From Bartonella sp. AU16XJBT (GTDB taxonomy: Bacteria; Pseudomonadota; Alphaproteobacteria; Rhizobiales; Rhizobiaceae), in NCBI RefSeq assembly GCF_028618665.1, contig NZ_JAQITF010000004.1, positions 62,001 through 126,000 of the forward strand: a stretch of 64,000 nucleotides of DNA, read 5' to 3'. The notes beneath the pieces are model-generated. The model was not told where the DNA came from and did not search any database. It saw nothing but the letters and a program-made list of their open reading frames with translations. Shown one piece after another: positions 55,689 through 64,000 of the stretch. Every line of letters starts with the position of its first letter. Within the stretch, counting starts at the first letter, position 1. Made by a program: the position numbers and the translations under genes.

Positions 55689-56064
55689 AGTTTTCCTTCC
55701 TATTTGAGGGCTGTCCTTCCAGTTGGATGCTTTGTTAGAATTTAAGGCGATAAAACATGCATCCAACCAGAACAAATATGCCACAGCATGAGGTGAAATA
55801 ATCGAATAAATCCTTTATAAGAAAATTCATCTTAAAGGTAAAGAGACCTTCGTTGAGGATCATTCCAAGAGAGATCTCTTGTCGTTGAGCAAAAATCACG
55901 CTATAACAGAATATAATCTCATGGCAAAATGGTTTATTCCATGTCTCGCTTTAATTATAAAAGTGGGTGGGAGAAAACGAACATATAATTAAGAAGTTCC
56001 AGTGCTCTTGAGTGGGCGGTAACCTGCCTCATAATAGAAGAGGCGCAGAAGAGGATTTATAAAA
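55689..56064. other. Divergent promoter region between yebC and trcR
   Basis: No gene. It should hold promoters for both divergent genes. Confidence 0.4.
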
Positions 56065-56760
56065 ATGGCAACGCAACTTTTGATGCCCAAAGCGACAGCT
56101 GTTTGGTTGGTTGATAATACAGCTCTTTCTTTTGAGCAGATTGCAGAATTTTGTAAATTACATGTCTTGGAAGTAAAAGCTATTGCCGATGGAGAGGCAG
56201 CTTATGGTATTAAAGGTCTCGATCCGATTAGTTCTGGGCAGTTGACGCGCAGTGAAATTGCACGGGTAGAGGCGGATCAAAACGCACGTTTGAAAATCTC
56301 TCAATCGAGGGTGCACATTCCTGAAAAAAAACGTAAAGGGGCGCGCTATATCCCTCTTTCCCGACGTCAAGATCGTCCCAATGGTATTTTATGGTTGGTC
56401 ACAAACCATCCCGAATTGAAAGATGCACAAATTGCACGGTTGATTGGGACAACAAAAGCAACGATTGAACAAATCCGCCTCAGAACCCATTGGAATAGTG
56501 CGAACTTGTCTCCTCTTGATCCTGTAGGACTTGGCTTGTGTTCGCAGATCGATTTAGATTTTGAACTCCAGCGTGCGGCAAAAGGCCGCCCTGTTGCTGC
56601 AGAAGAAGATCGATCGTTGCTTCCCGCCTCTGTGACGGAAAATGCTGCTCTAGAGGAAAATGAGAGTGAAGAAAATCCACACAAGACTTTTGATGCTGAT
56701 AAAGTTTTTGCAAAATTGAACGCGCTGCAAAAAAATCGTCAAGAGCAAGAAGAGGCATAA
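56065..56760 (+). CDS. trcR: Cell-cycle transcriptional regulator TrcR (DUF1013)
   Basis: 231 residues matching DUF1013: MPKATAVWLVDNTALSFEQIAEFCKLHVLEVKAIADGEAAYGIKGLDPI, then PEKKRKGARYIPLSRRQDRPNGILWLVTNHPELKDAQIARLIGTTKATIEQIRLRTHWNSANL. The second block contains an HTH-like element and is highly conserved across alphaproteobacteria. The C-terminus is acidic and variable. It lies upstream of pal. Confidence 0.88.
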   Translation: MATQLLMPKATAVWLVDNTALSFEQIAEFCKLHVLEVKAIADGEAAYGIKGLDPISSGQLTRSEIARVEADQNARLKISQSRVHIPEKKRKGARYIPLSRRQDRPNGILWLVTNHPELKDAQIARLIGTTKATIEQIRLRTHWNSANLSPLDPVGLGLCSQIDLDFELQRAAKGRPVAAEEDRSLLPASVTENAALEENESEENPHKTFDADKVFAKLNALQKNRQEQEEA

Positions 56761-56949
56761 ACAACATGAAAGGGCAATATTTCTCATGGAGATGTTAAAG
56801 AAATAGATGGAGGGAAGAAAAATCGGCAGAGACTGAAAAATGATGACAAAAAAACAGAAAAATTTCTTCTTCATTAGGAATTAACGGTTATTCTTAAAAA
56901 TATTTTTAAGAATGTGTCCTTCTTTACGCAATTCGAGGAGAAACAAATT

Positions 56950-57468
56950 ATGCGCTCTACCAAAAATACCCTCTCTCATTCTTTAGCTATCCTGTTTTTT
57001 TTCTCACTGTGCTTGGGTGGGTGTGGTAAAAAAAATATCGGTGCATTTAATGGTATGAATGGCGCTTATATGAATGATGCTGCTTTGAATCAAGGACCAG
57101 GTTCAGGACAAGAGTTTACGGTTAATGTGGGGGATCGCGTGTTTTTTAGTCTCGACTCTTCTTCATTGGATGCGGATGCTGAACGCATTTTAACGCGTCA
57201 AGCAGAATGGTTGCTTCATTATCCTTATTATTCTATTATGATCGAAGGTCATGCTGATGAAAGGGGAACACGTGAATATAACTTGGCACTTGGACAGCGC
57301 CGTGCTGTTGCTGTGCGAGACTATTTGGTGTCTCTTGGTGTGTCTGCACAACGGATTCAAACAATTTCTTATGGAAAAGAAAGACCTGTAGCTGTATGTG
57401 ATGATATTTCCTGTTGGAATCAAAATCGACGTGCTGTGACAACACTGAGTAACATGAACAGTCATTAA
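56950..57468 (+). CDS. pal: Pal, peptidoglycan-associated lipoprotein
   Basis: 172 residues from the ATG at 56950 (GAGGAGAAAC upstream). The lipobox is LCLGGC. The OmpA-like domain reads DRVFFSLDSSSLDADAERILTRQAEWL, IMIEGHADERGTREYNLALGQRRAVAVRDYL and RIQTISYGKERP, with the diaminopimelate-binding Asp and Arg in GHADERGTREYN. Outer-membrane anchor of the Tol-Pal system. cpoB follows after 53 bp. Confidence 0.95.
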   Translation: MRSTKNTLSHSLAILFFFSLCLGGCGKKNIGAFNGMNGAYMNDAALNQGPGSGQEFTVNVGDRVFFSLDSSSLDADAERILTRQAEWLLHYPYYSIMIEGHADERGTREYNLALGQRRAVAVRDYLVSLGVSAQRIQTISYGKERPVAVCDDISCWNQNRRAVTTLSNMNSH

Positions 57469-57475
57469 GAAAGCA

Positions 57476-57495
57476 AATGGTTGGTTTCAACCATT
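57476..57495 (+). terminator. Stem-loop between pal and cpoB
   Basis: AATGGTTG (57476-57483), loop GTTT, CAACCATT (57488-57495). A perfect 8-pair stem without a following T-run, so more likely an mRNA-stabilising or attenuating hairpin than a full terminator. Confidence 0.5.
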
Positions 57496-57521
57496 CAATG
57501 AACTCTTAAGGGGAGAAAAGG

Positions 57522-59156
57522 ATGTATCGTAAAATCAATTGGAAAACACTCTTTTATATGGCAGGTTTCATAGCTTGTTCTACTTCATTTGCTGAAAGTG
57601 CGGCACGAAACGCTTCTGAATATCCAGCACATGATACGGATAAAGTTGGCGCTGCCGATAAAGCTTCCGATGTGGTGAAGAAAGCTTCTGAGGTTGCCGA
57701 TAAAGCAGCTTCCGATGCGATGGAAAAGGCTTCTGACGCTGCTGATAAGGCTTCCGATGCGATGGAAAAGGCACCTGACGCTGCTGATAAGGCTTCCGAT
57801 GCGGTGAAGAAAGCCACTGATGCGGCTAAAAAAGCAGCTTCCGATGCGATGGAAAAGGCACCTGACGCTGCCGATAAGGCTTCTGATGCCGTGAAGAAAG
57901 CTTCTGAGGCTGCTGATAAAGCAGCTTCCGATGCGATGGAAAAGGCACCTGACGCTGCCGATAAGGCTTCCGATGCGGTGAAGAAAATACCTGATGCGGC
58001 TAAAAAAGCAGCTTCCGATGCGATGGAAAAGGCACCTGACGCTGCTGATAAGGCTTCCGATGCGGTGAAGAAAGTACCTGATGCGGCTAATAAAGCTGCT
58101 TCCGATGTGGTGGAGAAAGCCACTGAGGCTGCTGATAAGGCTTCTGATGCGGTGAAGAAAGTACCTGATGCGGCTAAAAAAGCAGCTTCCGATGTGGTGG
58201 AGAAAGCCACTGAGGCTGCTGATAAGGCTTCTGATGCGGTGAAGAAAGTACCTGATGCGGCTAATAAAGCTGCTTCCGATGTGGTGGAGAAAGCCACTGA
58301 GGCTGCTGATAAGGCTTCTGATGCGGTGAAGAAAGTACCTGATGCGGCTAAAAAAGCAGCTTCCGATGTGGTAAAGAAAGCCACTGATACTGCTGATAAA
58401 GCCGCTTCCGATGCCGTGAAAAAAATCTCTGATGTTTCGGCGCACCAAGGGATTATTTTAGAGAATCAGCAGGCTTTATTTAAAGATTATGATTTAGATA
58501 AGCTTTTGCATAAGATACGGATGGTGCTTGAGCATAACAATCTAAAAAATGTTAACAAGCAATTTCACCGGCTTTTTGATAAAAAAGACTCTTCTGTTTA
58601 TTCTTGTTCCGTTGAAAGTGCCGCGTTGGATGAGAAATCTCAGACTGAAAAAGAAGAGATGGTGCAGCAGCTGAGCGTGGATAACCAGACAAATGTTGCT
58701 GATGTGAAAGACCATGATGTGAAGGAAACTGAGGAGATTTTAAAAAAAGTGCATGACGTAAGTGCTCATATCGAAGCACATCAGAGTGACACTCTTTCTT
58801 CTTCCAAAGCTTTGTATAAGGAAGGGTATGATTTTATTCGTTCTGCCAACTATGTTGGTGCTGAAAAAAGCTTTTGCGCTTTTCAAAATCGTTACAAAAA
58901 AGATCCTTTGAGTGATGACGCTTTATTTTGGTTGGCTGAATCTTTGTTGGGACAAAAACGCTATCATGAAGCAGCACAAGTTTATCTGACCGCATGGTAT
59001 GCAGATAAAAAGAAGCTCTATACCTCTGAGATTTTGCTGAAATTAGCAAGAAGTATGGTCGCTCTTGAGACAAATGAAGAGGATTGTGCTCTTTTTGCAA
59101 AAAACAAAAAACGTCATCAAATGTTAGAGTCTGTGTTTTGTAAACCCGCAAAATAA
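57522..59156 (+). CDS. cpoB: CpoB/YbgF-like Tol-Pal accessory protein with a long Ala/Lys/Asp repeat domain
   Basis: 544 residues, about twice the usual CpoB length. A signal peptide (LFYMAGFIACSTSFAESAA) is followed by about 260 residues of degenerate 11- and 29-residue amphipathic repeats (AADKASDAVKKVPDAAKKAASDVVEKATE). A linker follows, then a C-terminal TPR domain (ALYKEGYDFIRSANYVGAEKSFCAFQNRYKKDPLSDDALFWLAESLLGQKRYHEAAQVYLTAW) typical of CpoB. CpoB coordinates Tol-Pal with PBP1B. Position after pal and before tilS is the standard cpoB position. The repeat domain, LEA-like in pattern, replaces or extends the usual trimerising coiled coil. Confidence 0.8.
   Translation: MYRKINWKTLFYMAGFIACSTSFAESAARNASEYPAHDTDKVGAADKASDVVKKASEVADKAASDAMEKASDAADKASDAMEKAPDAADKASDAVKKATDAAKKAASDAMEKAPDAADKASDAVKKASEAADKAASDAMEKAPDAADKASDAVKKIPDAAKKAASDAMEKAPDAADKASDAVKKVPDAANKAASDVVEKATEAADKASDAVKKVPDAAKKAASDVVEKATEAADKASDAVKKVPDAANKAASDVVEKATEAADKASDAVKKVPDAAKKAASDVVKKATDTADKAASDAVKKISDVSAHQGIILENQQALFKDYDLDKLLHKIRMVLEHNNLKNVNKQFHRLFDKKDSSVYSCSVESAALDEKSQTEKEEMVQQLSVDNQTNVADVKDHDVKETEEILKKVHDVSAHIEAHQSDTLSSSKALYKEGYDFIRSANYVGAEKSFCAFQNRYKKDPLSDDALFWLAESLLGQKRYHEAAQVYLTAWYADKKKLYTSEILLKLARSMVALETNEEDCALFAKNKKRHQMLESVFCKPAK
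57660..58430 (+). repeat. Tandem amphipathic repeat array inside cpoB
   Basis: Nested repeats of about 33 bp (SDAVKKxxDAA) combine into about 87-bp super-units (GCTGATAAGGCTTCTGATGC...GTGGTGGAGAAAGCCACTGA), the last three nearly identical. The biased composition leaves two long chance frames open on the minus strand. Confidence 0.9.
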
Positions 59157-59174
59157 GTAGCGAGGTCATTTTCG

Positions 59175-60662
59175 GTGTGTGTTAGACTGGCAAGAAATCT
59201 CTTTAAAACATCGGATTTTATTCAGTGTCGACGAGTGATTCTTGCTGTCTCAGGGGGAAGTGATTCTTTAGCTTTGATGTTCTTGGTCAAAGAGTATTTC
59301 GAAACGCTCTTAGTCCCTCCGGAAATAATTGCTGTTACTGTTGATCACCAATTGCGTAAAGAATCAGCGCGTGAAGCAGAAACCGTTGCGGAGATTTGTC
59401 GTGCCCATCACATTAAGCATATCACTGTGCGGTGGGAAGGCAAAAAACCAAAGACACATATTGCTTCTAGCGCTCGTGTTGCACGCTATGATCTCTTGGT
59501 TCAGGAAGCGCAAAAACAAGGCGCAGCCCTTATTATGACGGGCCATACACTCAATGATCAGGTTGAAACCTATCAAATGCGCTCTCAACGTCTCCAAAAG
59601 AGTAGAAGTGTGTTGTGCGGTGAAGTTGATGCCATGCGTGATGGGTTGTCTGAGAGCGGTTTTGCCGGTGCGTTGCGTGGTGAAGCTGATGCCATGCGTG
59701 ATGAAGATTATGTTAGAGAAACGAAAAAAAATATTACCGAAAAAAGCTATGGGGTTCTCTATGAGCGTGGTTTATCCTGTATTCCGCGTGAGGCATTGTT
59801 GCAGAGAAAAGTGCGTTTGATTCGGCCGCTTCTTGGTGTAAAACGTCAAACATTGCGGAATTATTTACGCTTACAAGGAAAAACATGGATTGATGATCCA
59901 ACCAATGAAGACCGCAATTTTGAACGTGTACGTGTGCGCCAATCTCTTTCTTCCCAAAAGCTTGCTGATATTGCTCAAAAAATAAATGAAGCCGCATGGC
60001 AGCGTCGTCAACAAGCGCAAAATATTGCCGATTTAATCTTAGCTCTGGATATTACGGTTCAACATGGGCGTTGTTTCATCAAAAAGCCTGCACCATTTTT
60101 ACAAAAACATTCCGGTTTTTCTTTCGTTGTCGGGCTTTTTGCGGTGTTGATGGGCGGGGGATTTTATTTGCTCCCCAATAAAAAATTGAGCATGCTTGTT
60201 CAAAAACTCTGTCTGAATTCTCCAGAAAAGCGGCGTTTTACTTATGCGGGCTGTGTTATTGAATATAACAAAGATGGCATTGCTTTGTGGCGTGAAGGGC
60301 GAAATATGAAAGAGGCTCTTGTGGAGCCAGAGGAAACTCTTCTATGGGATGCGCGCTATCACATTACCAATCATGGATCTGAGACTATAAAGGTTGGAGC
60401 AGCAAATTTAGAACAGCTGAAATTTTTATTGCAAAACAGTGATTTTGATCTTGAAAAGCCTCATTTCCCCTCGTTACAATCCTTGCCGATGATTTCAAAT
60501 GATAAAGGGTGTGATATTCCCGAGTTGATTTCTCAAGCGATTATTCATAAAAATGTTATTATCAAGCGAATTATGGCGCCTTTCGATTGGCTTTCCTCAC
60601 GCGAAGATGCTGTGCTGGTGAATGTTGTGGAACACTTTTTTAATCTTGAGGTGAAAAGATAA
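59175..60662 (+). CDS. tilS: tRNA(Ile)-lysidine synthase
   Basis: 495 residues from a GTG 18 bp after cpoB. The PP-loop is VILAVSGGSDSLALMFLV, followed by AVTVDHQLRKESAREAE and IMTGHTLNDQVET, the N-type ATP-pyrophosphatase of TilS. It adds lysine to C34 of the CAU-anticodon tRNA-Ile, an essential reaction. RPLLGVKRQTLRNYLRLQGKTWIDDPTNEDRNFERVRVR is the substrate domain. An extra block with a 60-bp tandem duplication (CGEVDAMRDG...RGEADAMRDED) is inserted between the catalytic core and the RPLL motif. Confidence 0.9.
   Translation: MCVRLARNLFKTSDFIQCRRVILAVSGGSDSLALMFLVKEYFETLLVPPEIIAVTVDHQLRKESAREAETVAEICRAHHIKHITVRWEGKKPKTHIASSARVARYDLLVQEAQKQGAALIMTGHTLNDQVETYQMRSQRLQKSRSVLCGEVDAMRDGLSESGFAGALRGEADAMRDEDYVRETKKNITEKSYGVLYERGLSCIPREALLQRKVRLIRPLLGVKRQTLRNYLRLQGKTWIDDPTNEDRNFERVRVRQSLSSQKLADIAQKINEAAWQRRQQAQNIADLILALDITVQHGRCFIKKPAPFLQKHSGFSFVVGLFAVLMGGGFYLLPNKKLSMLVQKLCLNSPEKRRFTYAGCVIEYNKDGIALWREGRNMKEALVEPEETLLWDARYHITNHGSETIKVGAANLEQLKFLLQNSDFDLEKPHFPSLQSLPMISNDKGCDIPELISQAIIHKNVIIKRIMAPFDWLSSREDAVLVNVVEHFFNLEVKR
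59610..59703 (+). repeat. 60-bp tandem repeat inside tilS
   Basis: GGTGAAGTTGATGCCATGCG at 59619 recurs as GGTGAAGCTGATGCCATGCG exactly 60 bp later, with the preceding TTGTGC/TTGCGT also repeated. In-frame, encoding 20 residues per unit. Confidence 0.9.
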
Positions 60663-60777
60663 AGAAAAAATAACTCTAAAAGAGAATAAACCGTCTCTCA
60701 TCCCTTGGCAAGGGGCTGACAAGGTTATATGTTAAAGGGAACTGTTTGAAATCTATATTTGATTAAGTGGGCTGAAT

Positions 60778-62919
60778 ATGAATTCCAATTACCGCTCTCT
60801 CCTCATTTGGGGGGTTATTGCTTTGATTTTGATTGTGTCGTTTTCTTTCTTTAATGGAGATAGCCAACGTTCTGGTGGTGGAGAAGTCTCCTATTCTGAA
60901 TTTTTGCAAAAAGTTGAGAATAACGAGCTGAAATCGGTGACTATTCAAGGTCAAAAGTTAACAGGACAAACTGTCGAACATAGAACTATTTCAACTTTTG
61001 CGCCACGTGATCCCGGTTTGATACAAAAATTGGAAAGTAAAAACGTCAATGTTAAAGCTATTCCTGAAAGCTCTGGAAATAGTATCTTCCTCAATCTCCT
61101 TTTTTCTTTGTTGCCTGTTATTATTATTGTTGGGGCGTGGGTCTTTTTTATGCGACAAATGCAAAATGGATCACGCGGCGCAATGGGATTTGGGAAATCA
61201 AAAGCAAGGTTGCTTAATGAAGCACAAGGACGTGTTACCTTTAAGGATGTTGCTGGCGTTGAAGAAGCCAAACAAGATCTCCAAGAAATTGTTGAATTTT
61301 TACGCGAACCGCAAAAATTTCAACGCTTAGGCGGGCGTATTCCTCGCGGTGTCTTGCTTGTTGGTCCCCCAGGAACCGGTAAAACTTTGTTAGCGCGCTC
61401 TGTAGCGGGTGAAGCCAATGTGCCATTCTTTACCATCTCAGGGTCTGATTTTGTTGAAATGTTTGTTGGTGTTGGGGCTAGCCGTGTGCGTGATATGTTC
61501 GAACAGGCTAAAAAAAATGCGCCTTGTATTATCTTTATTGATGAAATCGATGCGGTTGGACGCCATCGGGGGGCTGGACTGGGGGGTGGAAACGATGAAC
61601 GCGAGCAGACCTTAAATCAGTTGCTGGTCGAAATGGATGGGTTTGAGCCCAATGAAAGTATTATCCTTATTGCTGCAACAAACCGCCCTGATGTGCTTGA
61701 CCCTGCTTTATTGAGACCAGGACGTTTTGATCGACAAGTTGTTGTGCCAAATCCTGATGTTTCTGGGCGTGAACAAATCTTGAAAGTGCATGTGCGCAAT
61801 GTACCTTTAGCACCGAATGTTGATTTGAAAGTTTTGGCAAGGGGAACACCAGGATTTTCCGGTGCAGATTTGATGAATCTTGTCAATGAAGCTGCTCTTA
61901 TGGCTGCGAGCCGTAATAAAAGAGTCGTGACGATGCAAGAATTCGAAGATGCAAAGGATAAGGTGATGATGGGGGCTGAACGCCGTTCAACCGCCATGAC
62001 ACAAGAGGAAAAAGAACTCACAGCCTATCACGAAGCAGGACATGCTATCGTGGCTCTCAATGTTCCTGCTGCTGATCCTGTTCACAAAGCAACAATCGTT
62101 CCAAGGGGAAGGGCATTGGGAATGGTGATGCAATTGCCTGAAGGTGATCGCTATTCCATGAGTTATCGGTGGATGATTTCTCGTTTGGCTATCATGATGG
62201 GCGGACGTGTGGCTGAAGAATTGAAGTTTGGAAAAGAAAATATCACATCGGGGGCTTCTTCTGATATTGAGCAAGCAACTAAATTAGCACGGGCTATGAT
62301 CACACGGTGGGGATTTTCTGATCTGCTTGGAAATGTTGCTTATGGCGATAACCAAGATGAGGTTTTTTTAGGGCATTCTGTTGCACGAACACAAAATGTC
62401 TCTGAAGAAACAGCACGCATGATTGATATGGAAGTGCGTAAGCTTATTGATGATGCCTATAAAAATGCGACTAATATTTTAAAAACAAAAAGAAAAGAGT
62501 GGTTTGCTTTAGCGCAGGGCTTGTTGGAATATGAAACTTTAACGGGTGCTGAAATTAACGAGGTCATTGCAGGAAAACCTCCTTCACGCACACAGAAAGA
62601 TGAGGGGGCGGCACCACGGACTTCCTCTGTTCCAAAAACTGGAACAGTGAAGGCAGAGGACTCTGTGGTCGATGAAAAAGACGCCAAAACAGCACCTAAA
62701 ACAGTTGCCCATAAAGCAGAGAACGTTAAAAGTGAGGCAAGAAAAGCAGAGGGCGCTGTTGGGAAGAAAACAGCAAATTCCAGTAATACTCAATCCAAGG
62801 ATATGGAGCCTAAAAAAGCGCAAAGCGCAAAAGGTTCCACAAAGTCAGTTAATCATTCTCAAAGTAAAAGCAGTGCTGAAAAAAAGTCAAAACCTGTGGG
62901 ATCTGATAAAGGAAAATAA
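60778..62919 (+). CDS. ftsH: ATP-dependent zinc metalloprotease FtsH
   Basis: 713 residues. Membrane spans are at about 7-25 and 104-125. The AAA domain has Walker A GPPGTGKT (196-203), Walker [12 protein letters not shown] and the second region of homology [18 protein letters not shown]. The zinc site is HEAGH (418-422). It degrades membrane proteins and regulators such as sigma-32 in other bacteria, which is notable given rpoH in this window. The last ~110 residues form a Lys/Glu/Ser/Ala-rich extension beyond the usual C-terminus. Order tilS-ftsH-glmM is conserved in Rhizobiales. Confidence 0.96.
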   Translation: MNSNYRSLLIWGVIALILIVSFSFFNGDSQRSGGGEVSYSEFLQKVENNELKSVTIQGQKLTGQTVEHRTISTFAPRDPGLIQKLESKNVNVKAIPESSGNSIFLNLLFSLLPVIIIVGAWVFFMRQMQNGSRGAMGFGKSKARLLNEAQGRVTFKDVAGVEEAKQDLQEIVEFLREPQKFQRLGGRIPRGVLLVGPPGTGKTLLARSVAGEANVPFFTISGSDFVEMFVGVGASRVRDMFEQAKKNAPCIIFIDEIDAVGRHRGAGLGGGNDEREQTLNQLLVEMDGFEPNESIILIAATNRPDVLDPALLRPGRFDRQVVVPNPDVSGREQILKVHVRNVPLAPNVDLKVLARGTPGFSGADLMNLVNEAALMAASRNKRVVTMQEFEDAKDKVMMGAERRSTAMTQEEKELTAYHEAGHAIVALNVPAADPVHKATIVPRGRALGMVMQLPEGDRYSMSYRWMISRLAIMMGGRVAEELKFGKENITSGASSDIEQATKLARAMITRWGFSDLLGNVAYGDNQDEVFLGHSVARTQNVSEETARMIDMEVRKLIDDAYKNATNILKTKRKEWFALAQGLLEYETLTGAEINEVIAGKPPSRTQKDEGAAPRTSSVPKTGTVKAEDSVVDEKDAKTAPKTVAHKAENVKSEARKAEGAVGKKTANSSNTQSKDMEPKKAQSAKGSTKSVNHSQSKSSAEKKSKPVGSDKGK

Positions 62920-62972
62920 AAACTTTAACGTTTGAGTGATTATGTTTTGGGAAAAATTTTAAATTCTTTGAG

Positions 62973-62999
62973 AAAGGCGCGAGCATTGCTTGCGCCTTT
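62973..62999 (+). terminator. Stem-loop terminator after ftsH
   Basis: AAAGGCGC (62973-62980) pairs with GCGCCTTT (62992-62999), with further inner pairing AGC/GCT around an ATT loop. About 55 bp past the ftsH stop. The trailing T-run is short (TTTG). Confidence 0.65.
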
Positions 63000-63439
63000 G
63001 ATGTAATGTTTTCCAAAATATGGAAGAAAAAATTAAGCAAAGCCGTTGTATTATGATGGTTTAGCAGGGGATAAGCTGGTTTGTTGCTTTGCGAGTTGGG
63101 TAAGGGTGTGAGGTTTGGCGATGGGGTGCTGTGTGGATTTGGGCTCAGGGTGTGAGGTTTGGTGATAGGGTGTGAGATTATTCTTTGATTGTGTTCAAGG
63201 GATGTGTAAAGCTTTTTTAGAAGAGGATATTGCTTTATAGGTGAGGTGTAGAAACCTCATTGGTTGAGCGTGGTTTAGATGTGTAGAGGGTGAAGAGGGT
63301 TTTTAATGATCTAAAAAGATGAGGATCGAGTTAGTCTTATTTATAAGGTGAAGGGTATAGGGTGAGGAAGCCTATTGTACCAAGGGGGCTGTTAGAGCTT
63401 TAAAAAAAGCCCAAGGGAAGACGTATAAAGGAAAGAGGC
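63000..63439. other. Spacer between ftsH and glmM with G+T-rich repeats
   Basis: No gene. GGGTGTGAGGTTTGG(C/T)GAT occurs at about 63105 and 63148, and a third shorter GGGTGTGAGATT at 63169. The right end holds the glmM ribosome site (AAAGAGG). Confidence 0.5.
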
Positions 63440-64000
63440 ATGGTGCAAAAATATTTTGGTACAGATGGAATTCGGGGGAAAGCTAATTCATTTCCTATGA
63501 CACCGGATTTTGCCATGAAGGTGGGGATGGCTGTAGGGTTTTTATTCCGTTCACAACATCAATCGCGTCGTGTGGTGATTGGCAAGGATACGCGATTATC
63601 TGGTTATATGTTGGAAAATGCTTTGGTGTCAGGATTGACTGCTGCGGGGATGGACGTTTTTTTATTAGGACCAATACCAACACCTGCTGTTGCAATGCTT
63701 TGCCGCTCTTTGCGCGCCGATCTTGGGGTGATGATTTCTGCTTCTCATAATCCTTTCTATGATAATGGAATTAAACTTTTTGGTCCTGATGGTTTTAAAC
63801 TTTCAGATGAGATGGAAGCAAAAATTGAACAATTGATCGATACAGATCTTTCAAAATCTTTAGCAAGTTCTGCTGAAATTGGTTCCGCAAAACGGGTCGA
63901 GGGGGATATTTATCGTTATATTGAATACGCCAAACGAACATTGCCCCGTGATGTTCGCTTAGATGCTGTGCGTATTGTTGTAGATTGTGCCAATGGGGCT
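63440..64000 (+). CDS. glmM: Phosphoglucosamine mutase, N-terminal part (runs off window)
   Basis: The first 187 codons are present. It starts [29 protein letters not shown], the family start. The catalytic serine is Ser102 in [22 protein letters not shown]. It converts glucosamine-6-P to glucosamine-1-P for UDP-GlcNAc, the precursor of peptidoglycan and lipid A. The ATG at 63440 has GAAAGAGGC upstream. Confidence 0.95.
   Translation, partial: MVQKYFGTDGIRGKANSFPMTPDFAMKVGMAVGFLFRSQHQSRRVVIGKDTRLSGYMLENALVSGLTAAGMDVFLLGPIPTPAVAMLCRSLRADLGVMISASHNPFYDNGIKLFGPDGFKLSDEMEAKIEQLIDTDLSKSLASSAEIGSAKRVEGDIYRYIEYAKRTLPRDVRLDAVRIVVDCANGA

Noticed and set aside
57554-58448. Two long minus-strand open frames (276 and 287 codons) over cpoB
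   Set aside because: They mirror the low-complexity repeat array of cpoB; their products are pure repeat translation without a start context or a family.

Overview
The window reads as a chromosomal segment of a low-GC alphaproteobacterium of the order Hyphomicrobiales (Rhizobiales), almost certainly a Bartonella. The evidence is the alphaproteobacterial gene content (RpoH-family sigma factor, GapR, ZapA-DUF4164, RcdA, TrcR, DUF1036-pyk), the A+T-rich composition, wide decaying intergenic spacers, and above all a tandem family of structured RNA elements followed by XRE-type HTH genes. These match the Brt (Bartonella regulatory transcript) / Trp pairs described as genus-specific in B. henselae. 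The species was not determined.

Layout. 1-9950: the start of fdxA, a C-terminal remnant of an MgpS-type helicase, rpoH, a secreted M48 metalloprotease, thiamine pyrophosphokinase, a glycine-zipper lipoprotein overlapping uup, and a broken GNAT acetyltransferase. 11448-22578: gapR, DUF1036-pyk, zapA-DUF4164, then the central carbon block tkt, gap, pgk, fba. 23259-30645: an orphan membrane protein, rpmE, an MsbA-like ABC exporter, two overlapping unknown ORFs joined by an A8 slippery run, suhB and efp. 31299-39208: the Brt/Trp array, all on the minus strand, with five trp copies (three intact, one nonsense mutant, one homopolymer frameshift) and eight Brt elements, interrupted by a small lipoprotein gene and a Sel1-repeat gene. 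39523-43437: a TIR-domain protein, a ThiE-like protein, OpgC and RcdA. 45267-63000: ruvCAB-ybgC-tolQRAB, an integrase ruin with yebC and trcR, then pal-cpoB-tilS-ftsH, and glmM running off the end.

How it works together. tkt/gap/pgk/fba/pyk form the glycolytic and non-oxidative pentose core. ruvABC is the Holliday-junction resolvasome. tolQRAB-pal-cpoB-ybgC is the envelope-constriction machine. GapR, ZapA, RcdA and TrcR are chromosome and cell-cycle factors. The Brt/Trp array is the most striking regulatory system. Each unit has a conserved promoter, a leader of about 200 nt with compensatory base changes in two hairpins, and arms that could alternately pair with each other or with the Shine-Dalgarno of the HTH gene.

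A second, window-wide pattern is unexpected. At least eleven genes (rpoH, uup, pyk, gap, fba, rpmE, the ABC exporter, suhB, the Sel1 gene, opgC, rcdA) have a decayed partial copy of themselves close by. Usually it is a 3'-end fragment just downstream, less often a 5' fragment just upstream. A dispersed repeat of about 300 bp also recurs in the spacers. No tRNA, rRNA, CRISPR array or intact insertion sequence was recognised by eye.
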